A program made the position numbers and the translations under genes. From positions 124,001-188,000 of the forward strand of contig UREK01000001.1 in NCBI GenBank assembly GCA_900546845.1: a stretch of DNA of 64,000 nucleotides. Direction: 5' to 3'. Positions 43,181-50,460 of the stretch are shown one piece after another. Position 1 is the stretch's first letter. Every line of letters begins with the position of its first letter. The stretch comes from an uncultured Eubacteriales bacterium. Its GTDB lineage: Bacteria > Bacillota > Clostridia > Christensenellales > CAG-138. Below the pieces are notes generated by a model. It worked only from the letters and a program-made list of their open reading frames with translations, did no database searches and had not been told where the DNA came from.

Positions 43181-43293
43181 GTTCTCAAGTCCCCTCTCTG
43201 TTTGGTCGCAACAAATAGGAAAGCATGTCCGGGTAGGTTCCGTCCACCAAATGCGCTTGGAATTTGCGCAACCCGGAGTTGCACGCCCGGATT

Positions 43294-43815
43294 TCAGGGC
43301 ATTTCCAGAGAGAAGCGCCAGGCGCAGTTGCAGCTTTCATCCGTCGCTTCCGGGTAACAGCTCAAACATACACAGCGGATGCGCGGGTCGATCTCCTTGG
43401 CAAAGCCCGTGTATTCCACGAGGCCGACCGCCTTGCAGGGATGGTACTTCATGCCCTTTTCCGCGCGGGCGCGCTGCACGGAACATTCGAGCGTGCGGTA
43501 AATGAGCGCATCGCCCTCGCGGAGGATCTCGTCCCGGTTGATGCGGGCATACATCCGGTAGGCGAGCGCTTTTGCAAGCCCGTCAAGCCCCGCCTGTTCC
43601 GGCAGATTGAGCAGCGCCTTGATGCGCCGCGCCTCCGTGCGCGTGAACCCTTGCCAGACGGCGATGTCGTGCTCCATGGCTTCATCCATCCCGCGCTTGC
43701 GTTCCACGGCTTGAAACCAGTAACCATCCATCGCAAGCCAGTTCTTTGCGTAAATTGAAACGAGCTTTTCCAATTCGTCGCGGGAAAGCGCGCTGAGCGC
43801 GGCGTCGTTTTGCAT
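43294..43815 (-). CDS. DUF6125-like Cys-rich protein
   Basis: A 173-aa soluble protein. The N-terminal half is helical (LSRDELEKLVSIYAKNWLAMDGYWFQAVE). The second half has YHPCKAVGLVEYTGFAKEIDPRIRCVCLSCYP, then a CNCAW end: six Cys in all, a probable metal or Fe-S site. I recognise it as a clostridial family of unknown function (DUF6125 by memory). ATG 43815 is used since GGAGG lies seven bases before it; ATG 43821 is one base from that site. It follows the Mrp-type Fe-S carrier gene, separated by a terminator. Confidence 0.7.
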   Translation of the reverse strand: MQNDAALSALSRDELEKLVSIYAKNWLAMDGYWFQAVERKRGMDEAMEHDIAVWQGFTRTEARRIKALLNLPEQAGLDGLAKALAYRMYARINRDEILREGDALIYRTLECSVQRARAEKGMKYHPCKAVGLVEYTGFAKEIDPRIRCVCLSCYPEATDESCNCAWRFSLEMP

Positions 43816-43883
43816 GTGCATGCCTCCAAAGTTTATAGTATACTCCATTGAGATTATACAGAAAGGGCGGGGAAAAGGCAAAG

Positions 43884-43905
43884 AAAAAGGCGGCAAAATG
43901 CCGCC
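43884..43905 (-). terminator. Terminator of the mrp gene
   Basis: On the minus strand GGCGGC, five loop bases, GCCGCC and TTTTT, 17 bases past the mrp stop. Confidence 0.88.
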
Positions 43906-43921
43906 ATGCTAGAAAATAGTG

Positions 43922-44755
43922 TTATTTCACGTTGCGCTCGATCAGATCCACCGTGGCTTCCAGCCAAGGGGCGCTCACGCGCTCGATCATCCCGCGGTCG
44001 CACGCGTCGGCCAGCGCTGGCGCGATGGGGAGGCGCGCCACATGGGTGATGCCGTTGCGCGCGGCGACAGCGTCTACGCTGCTTTCGCCGAAGATCGCAT
44101 GCTTTTCATGGCAGTGCGGGCACTCGAAATAGGACATGTTTTCCACGATGCCGAGTACCGGGACATTGAGCATGCCCGCCATCTTCACGGCCTTTTCCAC
44201 GATCATGGAAACGAGCTCCTGCGGCGAGGTAACAACGATCACGCCGTCCACCGGCAGGGATTGGAACACGGTCAGCGGAACGTCGCCGGTGCCCGGAGGC
44301 ATATCGACGAACATGTAGTCCACGTCACCCCAGACGACCTCTGTCCAGAACTGTTTCACCGCGCCCGCAATGACCGGGCCGCGCCAGACGACGGGATCGT
44401 TTTCGTTCTCGAGCAAAAGGTTGATGGACATCACCTCAATGCCGGATTCCGTCGTGGCCGGAAACACGCCCATGTCGTTGCCCTCAGCCTTTTCATGGAT
44501 GCCGAATACGTTCGGGATGGAAGGGCCGGTGATGTCCGCATCGAGCACGGCGGTCTTGTGCCCGCGGCGGCGCATGAGCACCGCGAGCAGGGAGGTGACG
44601 AGGGATTTGCCCACGCCGCCTTTGCCGCTTACGACGGCGATGACCTTTTTGACGCTCGAATACTGGTTGACCGGTTCGATCAGGCTTTGCGGCGCGGTGC
44701 GCTCCCCACAGTTGGAGGCGCAGCTGCTGCAATCGTGGTTGCAGGATTCACTCAT
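43922..44755 (-). CDS. Mrp/NBP35-family Fe-S carrier ATPase
   Basis: A 277-aa P-loop ATPase that assembles or carries [4Fe-4S] clusters. The N-terminus has four Cys (5, 9, 12, 16), as in NBP35-like proteins. The deviant Walker A is GKGGVGKS (44-51), followed by DADITGPSIP, MPPGTGD and the conserved CPHC pair that binds the bridging cluster. AAGGAG precedes the start. It is 35 bases downstream of the RimK-like gene and may be read from the folT promoter. Confidence 0.9.
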   Translation of the reverse strand: MSESCNHDCSSCASNCGERTAPQSLIEPVNQYSSVKKVIAVVSGKGGVGKSLVTSLLAVLMRRRGHKTAVLDADITGPSIPNVFGIHEKAEGNDMGVFPATTESGIEVMSINLLLENENDPVVWRGPVIAGAVKQFWTEVVWGDVDYMFVDMPPGTGDVPLTVFQSLPVDGVIVVTSPQELVSMIVEKAVKMAGMLNVPVLGIVENMSYFECPHCHEKHAIFGESSVDAVAARNGITHVARLPIAPALADACDRGMIERVSAPWLEATVDLIERNVK

Positions 44756-44790
44756 GGCATTTTCTCCTTCTCATTTCGCATGGTATTGCT

Positions 44791-45699
44791 TCAAGTTTGC
44801 GCTTGAAAACTTGAATTCATGACGGCCTCCGCGATATGCGCGAGGATCGCGCCCGCAACGTCCACGCCCGTGCAAGCCGCAAGGCCGTGAAAATGCGCGT
44901 TGGAGTTGACCTCACACACGAGCGGGCCATCCGTCCCGTGCAGTAGGTCCACGCCTGCGTAATCAAGGCCAAGCAGGGAAGCGGCGCGCAGCGCCAAGGC
45001 CTCCTCTTCAAGGGAAAGCGTGTAGGGTGTGCAGCTCCCGCCGTGCGCGACGTTCGCACGGAAATCCGTATCGTTGCGCCGCTCCATCGCGGCGACGACG
45101 CGCTTGCCCACGACGTAGGCGCGCACATCGCGCCCAAGGCTCGTATGTACGAATTCCTGCATCAGCATGGGGGTTCCCTCATGCGCATGCAAAAGCTGCG
45201 CGGCTTCTTCTCGCGTAGCCGCGAGGTAGACCTGCTTGCCAAAGGAGCCGCTGCATTCCTTCAAAACGAGCGGCAGGCCCAGGTATGCGGCCGCACGGTC
45301 TAAAAACGCCATGTCCCCATAGCCTACGAACGGGTAGGTGCGCGGCACGAGGATGGTGCGCGGCATTGGGACGCCATGGCGGGCTAGGGCGATATGCGTG
45401 AGAGCCTTATCATCGCACAAGGCGAGGGAACGCACGGAGTTGAACACGCGCAGCCCCAGCGCCTCAAGCTGCATGCCAAGGTATTTATCCTTGTCCCAGA
45501 GGATGGCGAAATCACAGCCCGCCGCGCTGAACAGCGGCGTACCCACAGCCGCGTCGAACAGCAGAGCACCGTTCGCGCGCACGGCAAGGGAGATGCCGTG
45601 CGCGTCCGCCGCGGCGCAAAGCGCGTCCCGCAGCGCAAGGAAACTGGCTTCCTGCACGAAGCCGTTGACGATCAATAAGCCATGCATGGGATGCTTCAT
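44791..45699 (-). CDS. RimK-like ATP-grasp ligase in the folate operon
   Basis: A 302-aa ATP-grasp enzyme. The N-domain runs to about 100; the ATP-binding part includes PLVLKECSGSFGKQVYLA and MLMQEFVHTSLGRDVRAYVVG, and EVNSNAHFHG supplies Mg ligands. RimK relatives attach glutamate to proteins (RimK), coenzyme F420 (CofF) or tetrahydromethanopterin (MptN). Here the ATG overlaps the folT stop (ATGA), beneath a THF riboswitch, so a folate or pterin acceptor is the natural guess; that is inference. An 8-bp-stem hairpin spans the stop codon (44791-44814). Confidence 0.85.
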   Translation of the reverse strand: MKHPMHGLLIVNGFVQEASFLALRDALCAAADAHGISLAVRANGALLFDAAVGTPLFSAAGCDFAILWDKDKYLGMQLEALGLRVFNSVRSLALCDDKALTHIALARHGVPMPRTILVPRTYPFVGYGDMAFLDRAAAYLGLPLVLKECSGSFGKQVYLAATREEAAQLLHAHEGTPMLMQEFVHTSLGRDVRAYVVGKRVVAAMERRNDTDFRANVAHGGSCTPYTLSLEEEALALRAASLLGLDYAGVDLLHGTDGPLVCEVNSNAHFHGLAACTGVDVAGAILAHIAEAVMNSSFQAQT

Positions 45700-46238
45700 C
45701 TGCCTTTGAGCTGATCGAGCAGCTTATGGCGCGCGAGCAGCTTGCAAACCGCGTAGACAAGCACCGTATACAGCGGGATCATCACGGCCTGGTTCGCAAG
45801 CCGCACCCAGATAAGCTGCCAAGGGCTGCCATAAAGCTCCACGAGCAGCAGCGTGTTTAAAAAGACGCTGCCAAATAGCTGCCCTGCGGCGATGGCCGCG
45901 AGCAGACGCAGAAACGTGGGCTTCTGCCGCTTCATGAAAAACAGGCCGGGCACGAGGCCGAAGAAGATCCCCACGACGGTGAACCAGGGCATGTACGCGC
46001 CCTTGGGGAACAGCAGCGCCTGGAGCAGATCTGTCAGCGCGCCCACGATCCCGCCGTAAGCGGGGCCAAACAGCACACCCGCGAGGATCACGGGCAGCAC
46101 GCCGAAGCCAATCTTGAGCGAATAGGAGCCAAAGGGCACGGCGGGGATGCTCAAAAGCCCGCCGAGCACCACGCCGAGCGCGGTCAAAAGCCCGCAGATC
46201 ACGAGCGTGGCGATGTGTTGGTGCGCATTTTTGGACAT
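45696..46238 (-). CDS. folT: Folate ECF transporter substrate-binding subunit FolT
   Basis: A 180-aa membrane protein with six hydrophobic segments, the size of group II ECF S-components. ALGVVLGGLLSIPAVPFGSYSLKIGFGVLPVILAGVLFGPAYGGIVGALTDLL is typical of FolT. It binds folate outside and works with an EcfA-A'-T module encoded elsewhere. Assignment rests on family resemblance plus the THF riboswitch in its leader. A GAGGAGG site lies eight bases before the ATG, inside a terminator-like stem. Confidence 0.9.
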   Translation of the reverse strand: MSKNAHQHIATLVICGLLTALGVVLGGLLSIPAVPFGSYSLKIGFGVLPVILAGVLFGPAYGGIVGALTDLLQALLFPKGAYMPWFTVVGIFFGLVPGLFFMKRQKPTFLRLLAAIAAGQLFGSVFLNTLLLVELYGSPWQLIWVRLANQAVMIPLYTVLVYAVCKLLARHKLLDQLKGR

Positions 46239-46240
46239 AG

Positions 46241-46298
46241 AAAAAACCTCCTCAAACTAAAATTGCGGCAATTTGCTCGTACCGCATAAAAGAGGAGG
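46241..46298 (-). terminator. folT expression platform: terminator sharing the ribosome binding site
   Basis: On the minus strand CCTCCTC (46298-46292) can pair with GAGGAGG (46253-46247), enclosing a second stem TGCGG/CCGCA, and TTTTTT follows (46246-46241). The 3' arm is also the folT Shine-Dalgarno sequence. Forming this stem would both end transcription and hide the ribosome binding site. Confidence 0.7.
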
Positions 46299-46310
46299 CC
46301 CTCCCATATG

Positions 46311-46433
46311 CAGCAGCGGGATTCGGGTACCGCACCGCAAGCGCGAGGCTTTTCGTCCGCCCGACCAACTCCCTGACCGGACGGCACTCACCGCCCGGAA
46401 TGGGCGGCATAACGCGCGGCAACCTACTCTGCC
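46311..46433 (-). promoter_or_regulatory. Tetrahydrofolate (THF) riboswitch
   Basis: The leader of folT on the minus strand contains, in order, GCAGAGTAGG, CGCGTTA, a GC-rich side stem, GGGAGTTGGTC, GACGAAAAGC, GCGGTGCGGTA and CCGCTGCTGC. These match the order and key bases of the folT-type THF riboswitch, with the GCAG/CTGC closing helix. It senses reduced folates and would reduce FolT synthesis when they are plentiful. A covariance-model search would settle it. Confidence 0.8.
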
Positions 46434-46446
46434 TTTGTTCGTTTCG

Positions 46447-46475
46447 ATTGTACTCGAAATCGCATCGAATGTAAA
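46447..46475 (-). promoter_or_regulatory. Promoter of the folT operon
   Basis: TTTACA (46475-46470), 17-base spacer and TACAAT (46452-46447) on the minus strand, a few bases upstream of the riboswitch. Confidence 0.8.
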
Positions 46476-46487
46476 GGGGAAAGACGC

Positions 46488-46750
46488 GAAAAAGAGCGGC
46501 CGCCCCCGGCGGGAGCGACCGTTAGGCTGTCGATCAAGTGGCATCTGCCACTTGATCGAGGGATTCACGTCGCGCTTGCGCCGATGGCGCGGCCAGCGCT
46601 CCGTGTAAAGAAAGCCTTGCGACGCAAGGCTTTTCGCTCGCACCGCACAGGTCGCTGCTCGCGATTGAAAGTCAAGGACTGCGGCCCTTGACAATCCCGG
46701 AGAGACTTTCTCAACACGCTAACGGCCGCCCCCGGCGGGAGCGGCCGTTA
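46488..46750 (+). repeat. Terminator-flanked repeat element, copy D
   Basis: The core at 46525-46720 (196 bp) is closest to copy A; its first hairpin has a perfect 14-bp stem. It is flanked by 28-bp direct repeats at 46497-46524 and 46723-46750 that differ at one base; each repeat is a GC-rich hairpin (CGGCCGC with GCGGCCG). On the minus strand only the copy farther from the aldo/keto reductase gene runs into TTTTT (46492-46488 region). It lies between that gene and the folT promoter. Its right end is slightly diverged (CTCAACACGCT). Confidence 0.9.
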
Positions 46751-46771
46751 CAGAGGTTTTATGGAATTGCC

Positions 46772-47875
46772 TCAATCGTCCCCACGCTCGAACTTCGCGG
46801 AGGCCTCGTGCAGATGCTCAGTGATCTTGATATGCTGTGGGCAGCGGGAAAGGCAGACTTCGCAGCCAAGGCATGCGGAGGCCTGCGCCTTATCGCGGCA
46901 GGCGTTTGCGTATTGCGTCGCGGCATAGGCGTCGCCGTAGGTCCGGCTGTCGTTGAGCGCGCGCAGGATGCCCGGGATTGGGATCTCCGCAGGGCAGGTC
47001 TCCGTGCAGTAATTGCAGCGCGTACAGGGGATGGAGGGCACTTTTGCAAGCGCTTCGCGGACCTCCTCGACGACGGCGCGCTCTGCCGCGCTGAGCGGCT
47101 GGAGTGGGGAGAAGGTCTTGATGTTGTCCTCCACCTGCGCCATGTCTGACATGCCGGAAAGCACCATGATGACGCCCTCGAGCGAGGCGCAGAAGCGCAG
47201 CGCCCAAGAGGCGAGGGTCGCACTGGGGGCATGGGCCGCAAACGGGGCGGCCAGGGAAGGCTGGAGCTGCGCGAGGGAACCGCCGCGCACCGGCTCCATG
47301 ATGATGACATCCTTGCCGTGGCGGCGGGCTGTCTCATAGCACAGGCGGGACTGCACACGCTCGCTCTCCCAGTCCGCATAGTTGATCTGGAGCTGGACAA
47401 ATTCCATCTCCGGGTGGAGCGTGAGCAGCTTGTCAAGCGTTTCCGCCGTATCGTGGAATGAGAAGCCGATGCGCTTTACGAGCCCTTCCGCCTTCTTTTG
47501 CTTTACGAAGCCCCAGGCGTCCACCGCGTCCGCCGCGGCGATGTTCTTTTCGCCGAGGGAATGCAGCAGATAATAGTCGAAATAGCCTGCGCCCGTTTTT
47601 TCCAGCTGCTCATTGAACAGGCGCTCAAGGTCGGCGGGCTCCTTCGCAAGCCAGACAGGCATCTTGTCCGCGAGCAGGAAGGTTTCGCGCGGGTGGCGTC
47701 TCACGAGGGCTTCCCGCACAAAAAGCTCGGATTTATAATCGTGGTACCCATACGCGGTGTCGAAATATGTGAAGCCTGCCGCTAAAAAACAGTCGAAAAG
47801 CCTCTCCGTCTCCATCAGATCCACCTGCCCGTGCACGGTGGGCAGACGCATTGTGCCAAAGCCAAGCTGCTTCAT
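46772..47875 (-). CDS. Aldo/keto reductase with C-terminal 4Fe-4S domain
   Basis: A 367-aa oxidoreductase. The barrel shows Asp39, Tyr42/44 in FDTAYGYHD, Lys71 in LADKMP and His105 in LLHSL, the AKR catalytic set. The C-terminus adds two ferredoxin-type motifs, CTRCNYCTETCP and CLGCEVCLSRCP, for two [4Fe-4S] clusters. Such fused AKRs are common in anaerobes; substrates are mostly unknown. GGAGGT precedes ATG 47875; the longer upstream frame has no such site. Its terminator region holds repeat copy D. Confidence 0.9.
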   Translation of the reverse strand: MKQLGFGTMRLPTVHGQVDLMETERLFDCFLAAGFTYFDTAYGYHDYKSELFVREALVRRHPRETFLLADKMPVWLAKEPADLERLFNEQLEKTGAGYFDYYLLHSLGEKNIAAADAVDAWGFVKQKKAEGLVKRIGFSFHDTAETLDKLLTLHPEMEFVQLQINYADWESERVQSRLCYETARRHGKDVIIMEPVRGGSLAQLQPSLAAPFAAHAPSATLASWALRFCASLEGVIMVLSGMSDMAQVEDNIKTFSPLQPLSAAERAVVEEVREALAKVPSIPCTRCNYCTETCPAEIPIPGILRALNDSRTYGDAYAATQYANACRDKAQASACLGCEVCLSRCPQHIKITEHLHEASAKFERGDD

Positions 47876-48133
47876 CCTGGTACCTCCAACATCAAAATTC
47901 AAAATCGCCCGCCTGGCGCGGCGGGACGGCCATGGCAAAAGCGTACCAAAAAACGCGAAAAAGGTCAATCACGGCTTTTGGATGAGCGAGTATGGCAATG
48001 CTGGCGGAATTGGAAAGAAACGCTTTTCATTCAATGGGCGGTGCGGTAAAATAATACGGACACGTGCCTCTTATTTTTTAAAAGAAAAAGAGAAGAAACG
48101 GCGCGCGAATTTATGCAATAATAAGGATTAGCT

Positions 48134-49159
48134 ATGATCGTTGTGATACCGGCATATGAGCCGGATGAAAAGCTGCTGCATGTTGTAGATGATCTCAGGC
48201 GGGATACGGCGTATGCCATCGTCGTAGTGGACGATGGGAGCTCTGCCGCGGCGCAGCCGGTGTTCGCGGCGCTGCCGGAGGATGTGACGCTTTTGCGCCA
48301 TGCGGAAAACCGGGGCAAGGGCCGTGCGCTCAAAACCGCGTATGAATACATCGCGGCGCACTTTCCACAAACGGAGGGCGTAGTGACCGTGGATGCGGAT
48401 GGGCAACACCTGCCTGCGGATGTCGCGCGCGTTTCCGAAGAGTGGGCTGCCCATCCGGAGGCGCTCGTGCTCGGTTCGCGCCGCTTCACAGGGGACGTGC
48501 CCTGGCGCAGCCGCACGGGCAACGCGATCACGCGGGCGGTGTTCCGCCTTTCTACGGGCGTTGCGGTGTTCGATACGCAGACGGGCCTGCGCGCATTCGC
48601 CGTCTCCCGCATCCCAATGATGCTTGAGATGCGCGGCGAACGCTACGAATACGAGATCAACGTCCTGCTGTATGCGACGCGGCAGCGCATACCCATCCGC
48701 GAGGTGACGATCGAGACGGTCTACATTGCAGACAATGCGTCTTCGCACTTCCATCCGCTGCGGGATTCCTGGCGCATCTACAAGATGATCCTGCTGTTCG
48801 TGGCGTCCTCCCTGCTGTCGGCCCTGGTGGACTATGTGCTTGTGCTCGCATTTTCGGCGGTTTTCGCCATGCAGGCGCAGGGCCTTTTGCTGAGCGTCGT
48901 GCTCGCGCGTGTCATCAGCTCGTTCTTGAATTACATGCTCAACCGCAAGTTCGTGTTCGGGGATCGCTCGCGCCGGAGCGTCCTGCGGTATTACCTCGTC
49001 GCCGCTGGGATCCTGCTTGCGAATTATGGCCTGCTCTCGGCGCTTTCGGCCGTGCTGCCGCTCGCGCTTGCCAAACTTCTCGTGGAGCTTGCCCTGTATC
49101 CGCTTAGTTTTTACCTGCAGCGCAAATTCGTTTTTGCGCGGGGAGAGAGGATTTTATAA
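48134..49159 (+). CDS. Family 2 glycosyltransferase fused to a GtrA domain
   Basis: A 341-aa membrane protein. Residues 1-205 are a GT2 domain of the polyprenyl-phosphate-mannosyltransferase kind (VVVDDGS, VDADGQH, then TGLRAF). Residues about 215-335 are four helices of a GtrA-like domain, thought to move lipid-linked sugars across the membrane. It likely loads a sugar on undecaprenyl phosphate for an envelope glycan. ATAAGGA precedes the ATG. It heads a tight three-gene group. A TAAAAT -10-like box lies near 48050. Confidence 0.88.
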   Translation: MIVVIPAYEPDEKLLHVVDDLRRDTAYAIVVVDDGSSAAAQPVFAALPEDVTLLRHAENRGKGRALKTAYEYIAAHFPQTEGVVTVDADGQHLPADVARVSEEWAAHPEALVLGSRRFTGDVPWRSRTGNAITRAVFRLSTGVAVFDTQTGLRAFAVSRIPMMLEMRGERYEYEINVLLYATRQRIPIREVTIETVYIADNASSHFHPLRDSWRIYKMILLFVASSLLSALVDYVLVLAFSAVFAMQAQGLLLSVVLARVISSFLNYMLNRKFVFGDRSRRSVLRYYLVAAGILLANYGLLSALSAVLPLALAKLLVELALYPLSFYLQRKFVFARGERIL

Positions 49160-49162
49160 ACG

Positions 49163-50188
49163 ATGCCAAACAAATCGAAAAAGGGTGGGGCCGTCGCCCG
49201 CATGGCTGTTCTGGATCTGCTCGCATTCGGGGGTTGCCTTGTGGTGTTCGCCTATTTTCATCATGTGCGCTTAACGCCGCTGAACCCAACGCAGTTTTCG
49301 GCAGCGTCGCCTACACCTGCCGCCGCGGCCGCGGAAGCGACGCCCGCGCAGTCCATCGCCACGGCCGCGGAAGCGACGCCTTCGCCAGCGCCGGAGCACA
49401 CGGGCCTGCTCGGCGCGAAATATGCGGAGAAATTTTCCGGTTCCGGCGCCGTACTGGACGAGGCAAGCTACCGCAGTGAGGCCGTTGCGATCGAGCTCAG
49501 AACGGAATCTGTCTACGAAAGCATCGTGCATGTGGCGGACATCTATATTCGGGATATTTCCTCTTTCCGCACGGCGGTGTATGATGAATTCGGCAGCGCC
49601 CCCATGCGCACGCTGGAGATGGCGCAGCAGACGGATGCCATCTCTGCCCTTTCGGGGGACTATTTCTCCGCGCACCTCAACCATGGCATGCTCATCATCC
49701 GCAACGGGCGGGTCTATGTTGACGAAACGCCCGATGGCTATGATACCTGCGTGCTCTATTACGACGGCGTAATGGAGACCATCCGCGACGGCGATTTTGA
49801 CCGGGACGCGATCCTTGCGCGCAATCCCTACCAAGCCTGGTGCTTTGGCCCGGCGCTCCTTGATGGAAACGGCGCGGCGATCGAGTCCTTCCGGGGTTCC
49901 CGCATCCGCACGAACAACCCGCGCAGCGCCATCGGCTATTTTGAGCCGGGCCATTACTGCTTCGTGATGGTGGAAGGAAGAAGCGGCGATTCGGCGGGCA
50001 TGACGCTCGAGGAGCTTTCCGAATTCTTTGCATCCATGGGCTGCGCGGCTGCATATAATCTCGACGGCGGCAAAACGGCGGAGATGGTGTGGGCGGACGG
50101 GCTTGTGAACCCGCGCCTGGGCAGCGGCCGCTCTGTAAGCGACATCCTGTATATTGCCGAACCGGAGCGCGAGGAGGAGGCGCAATGA
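49163..50188 (+). CDS. Phosphodiester glycosidase family (NAGPA-like) exported protein
   Basis: A 341-aa protein with one N-terminal membrane anchor (about residues 15-35), an Ala/Pro/Thr-rich linker with two repeats of AEATP (about 48-75), and a NAGPA domain. Visible motifs are SGDYFSAHLNHGMLIIRNG, the GPALLDGNG strand and AAYNLDGGKTAEM, the usual DGG core. Bacterial members cleave sugar phosphodiesters in cell-wall polymers. It starts three bases after the glycosyltransferase stop. Confidence 0.85.
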   Translation: MPNKSKKGGAVARMAVLDLLAFGGCLVVFAYFHHVRLTPLNPTQFSAASPTPAAAAAEATPAQSIATAAEATPSPAPEHTGLLGAKYAEKFSGSGAVLDEASYRSEAVAIELRTESVYESIVHVADIYIRDISSFRTAVYDEFGSAPMRTLEMAQQTDAISALSGDYFSAHLNHGMLIIRNGRVYVDETPDGYDTCVLYYDGVMETIRDGDFDRDAILARNPYQAWCFGPALLDGNGAAIESFRGSRIRTNNPRSAIGYFEPGHYCFVMVEGRSGDSAGMTLEELSEFFASMGCAAAYNLDGGKTAEMVWADGLVNPRLGSGRSVSDILYIAEPEREEEAQ

Positions 50189-50397
50189 AGCTCAAAAGAT
50201 TGATCCCGCACATCACGATCATCCTGGCGATGATGACGCTCACGTTTTTCGTGATCGACCGTTTCAACGAGTTCATGGATTTCATGACGAGCGAGCTGAG
50301 TAAGTGGGTGTTTGCGGCGCTCGCGGTGTTTGCGCTCGCCACTGCCGTGCGGCTCATCGCCGCGGATTGGAAGGAAAAGGACAGGGAAGGGAAGTAA
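50185..50397 (+). CDS. Small membrane protein, 70 aa
   Basis: A 70-residue protein with two hydrophobic segments (about residues 8-24 and 37-56) and a charged C-terminus ending DWKEKDREGK. The start overlaps the glycosidase stop as ATGA, with GAGGAGG before it, so it belongs to the same operon. No family recognised. Confidence 0.7.
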   Translation: MKLKRLIPHITIILAMMTLTFFVIDRFNEFMDFMTSELSKWVFAALAVFALATAVRLIAADWKEKDREGK

Positions 50398-50460
50398 GGC
50401 GTAAAAGCCTTTGCAAATATCGCATAGGATGCGCGGTTTGCTTTCGTAGGAGGAAACACA

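Noticed and set aside
46257..46694. A minus-strand frame across the THF riboswitch and repeat copy D
   Set aside because: It covers structured non-coding DNA; the frame is incidental.
16114..46720. The repeat cores as a CRISPR array or tRNA cluster
   Set aside because: Copies are kilobases apart, without spacers; no cloverleaf or CCA/T-loop sequence is present.
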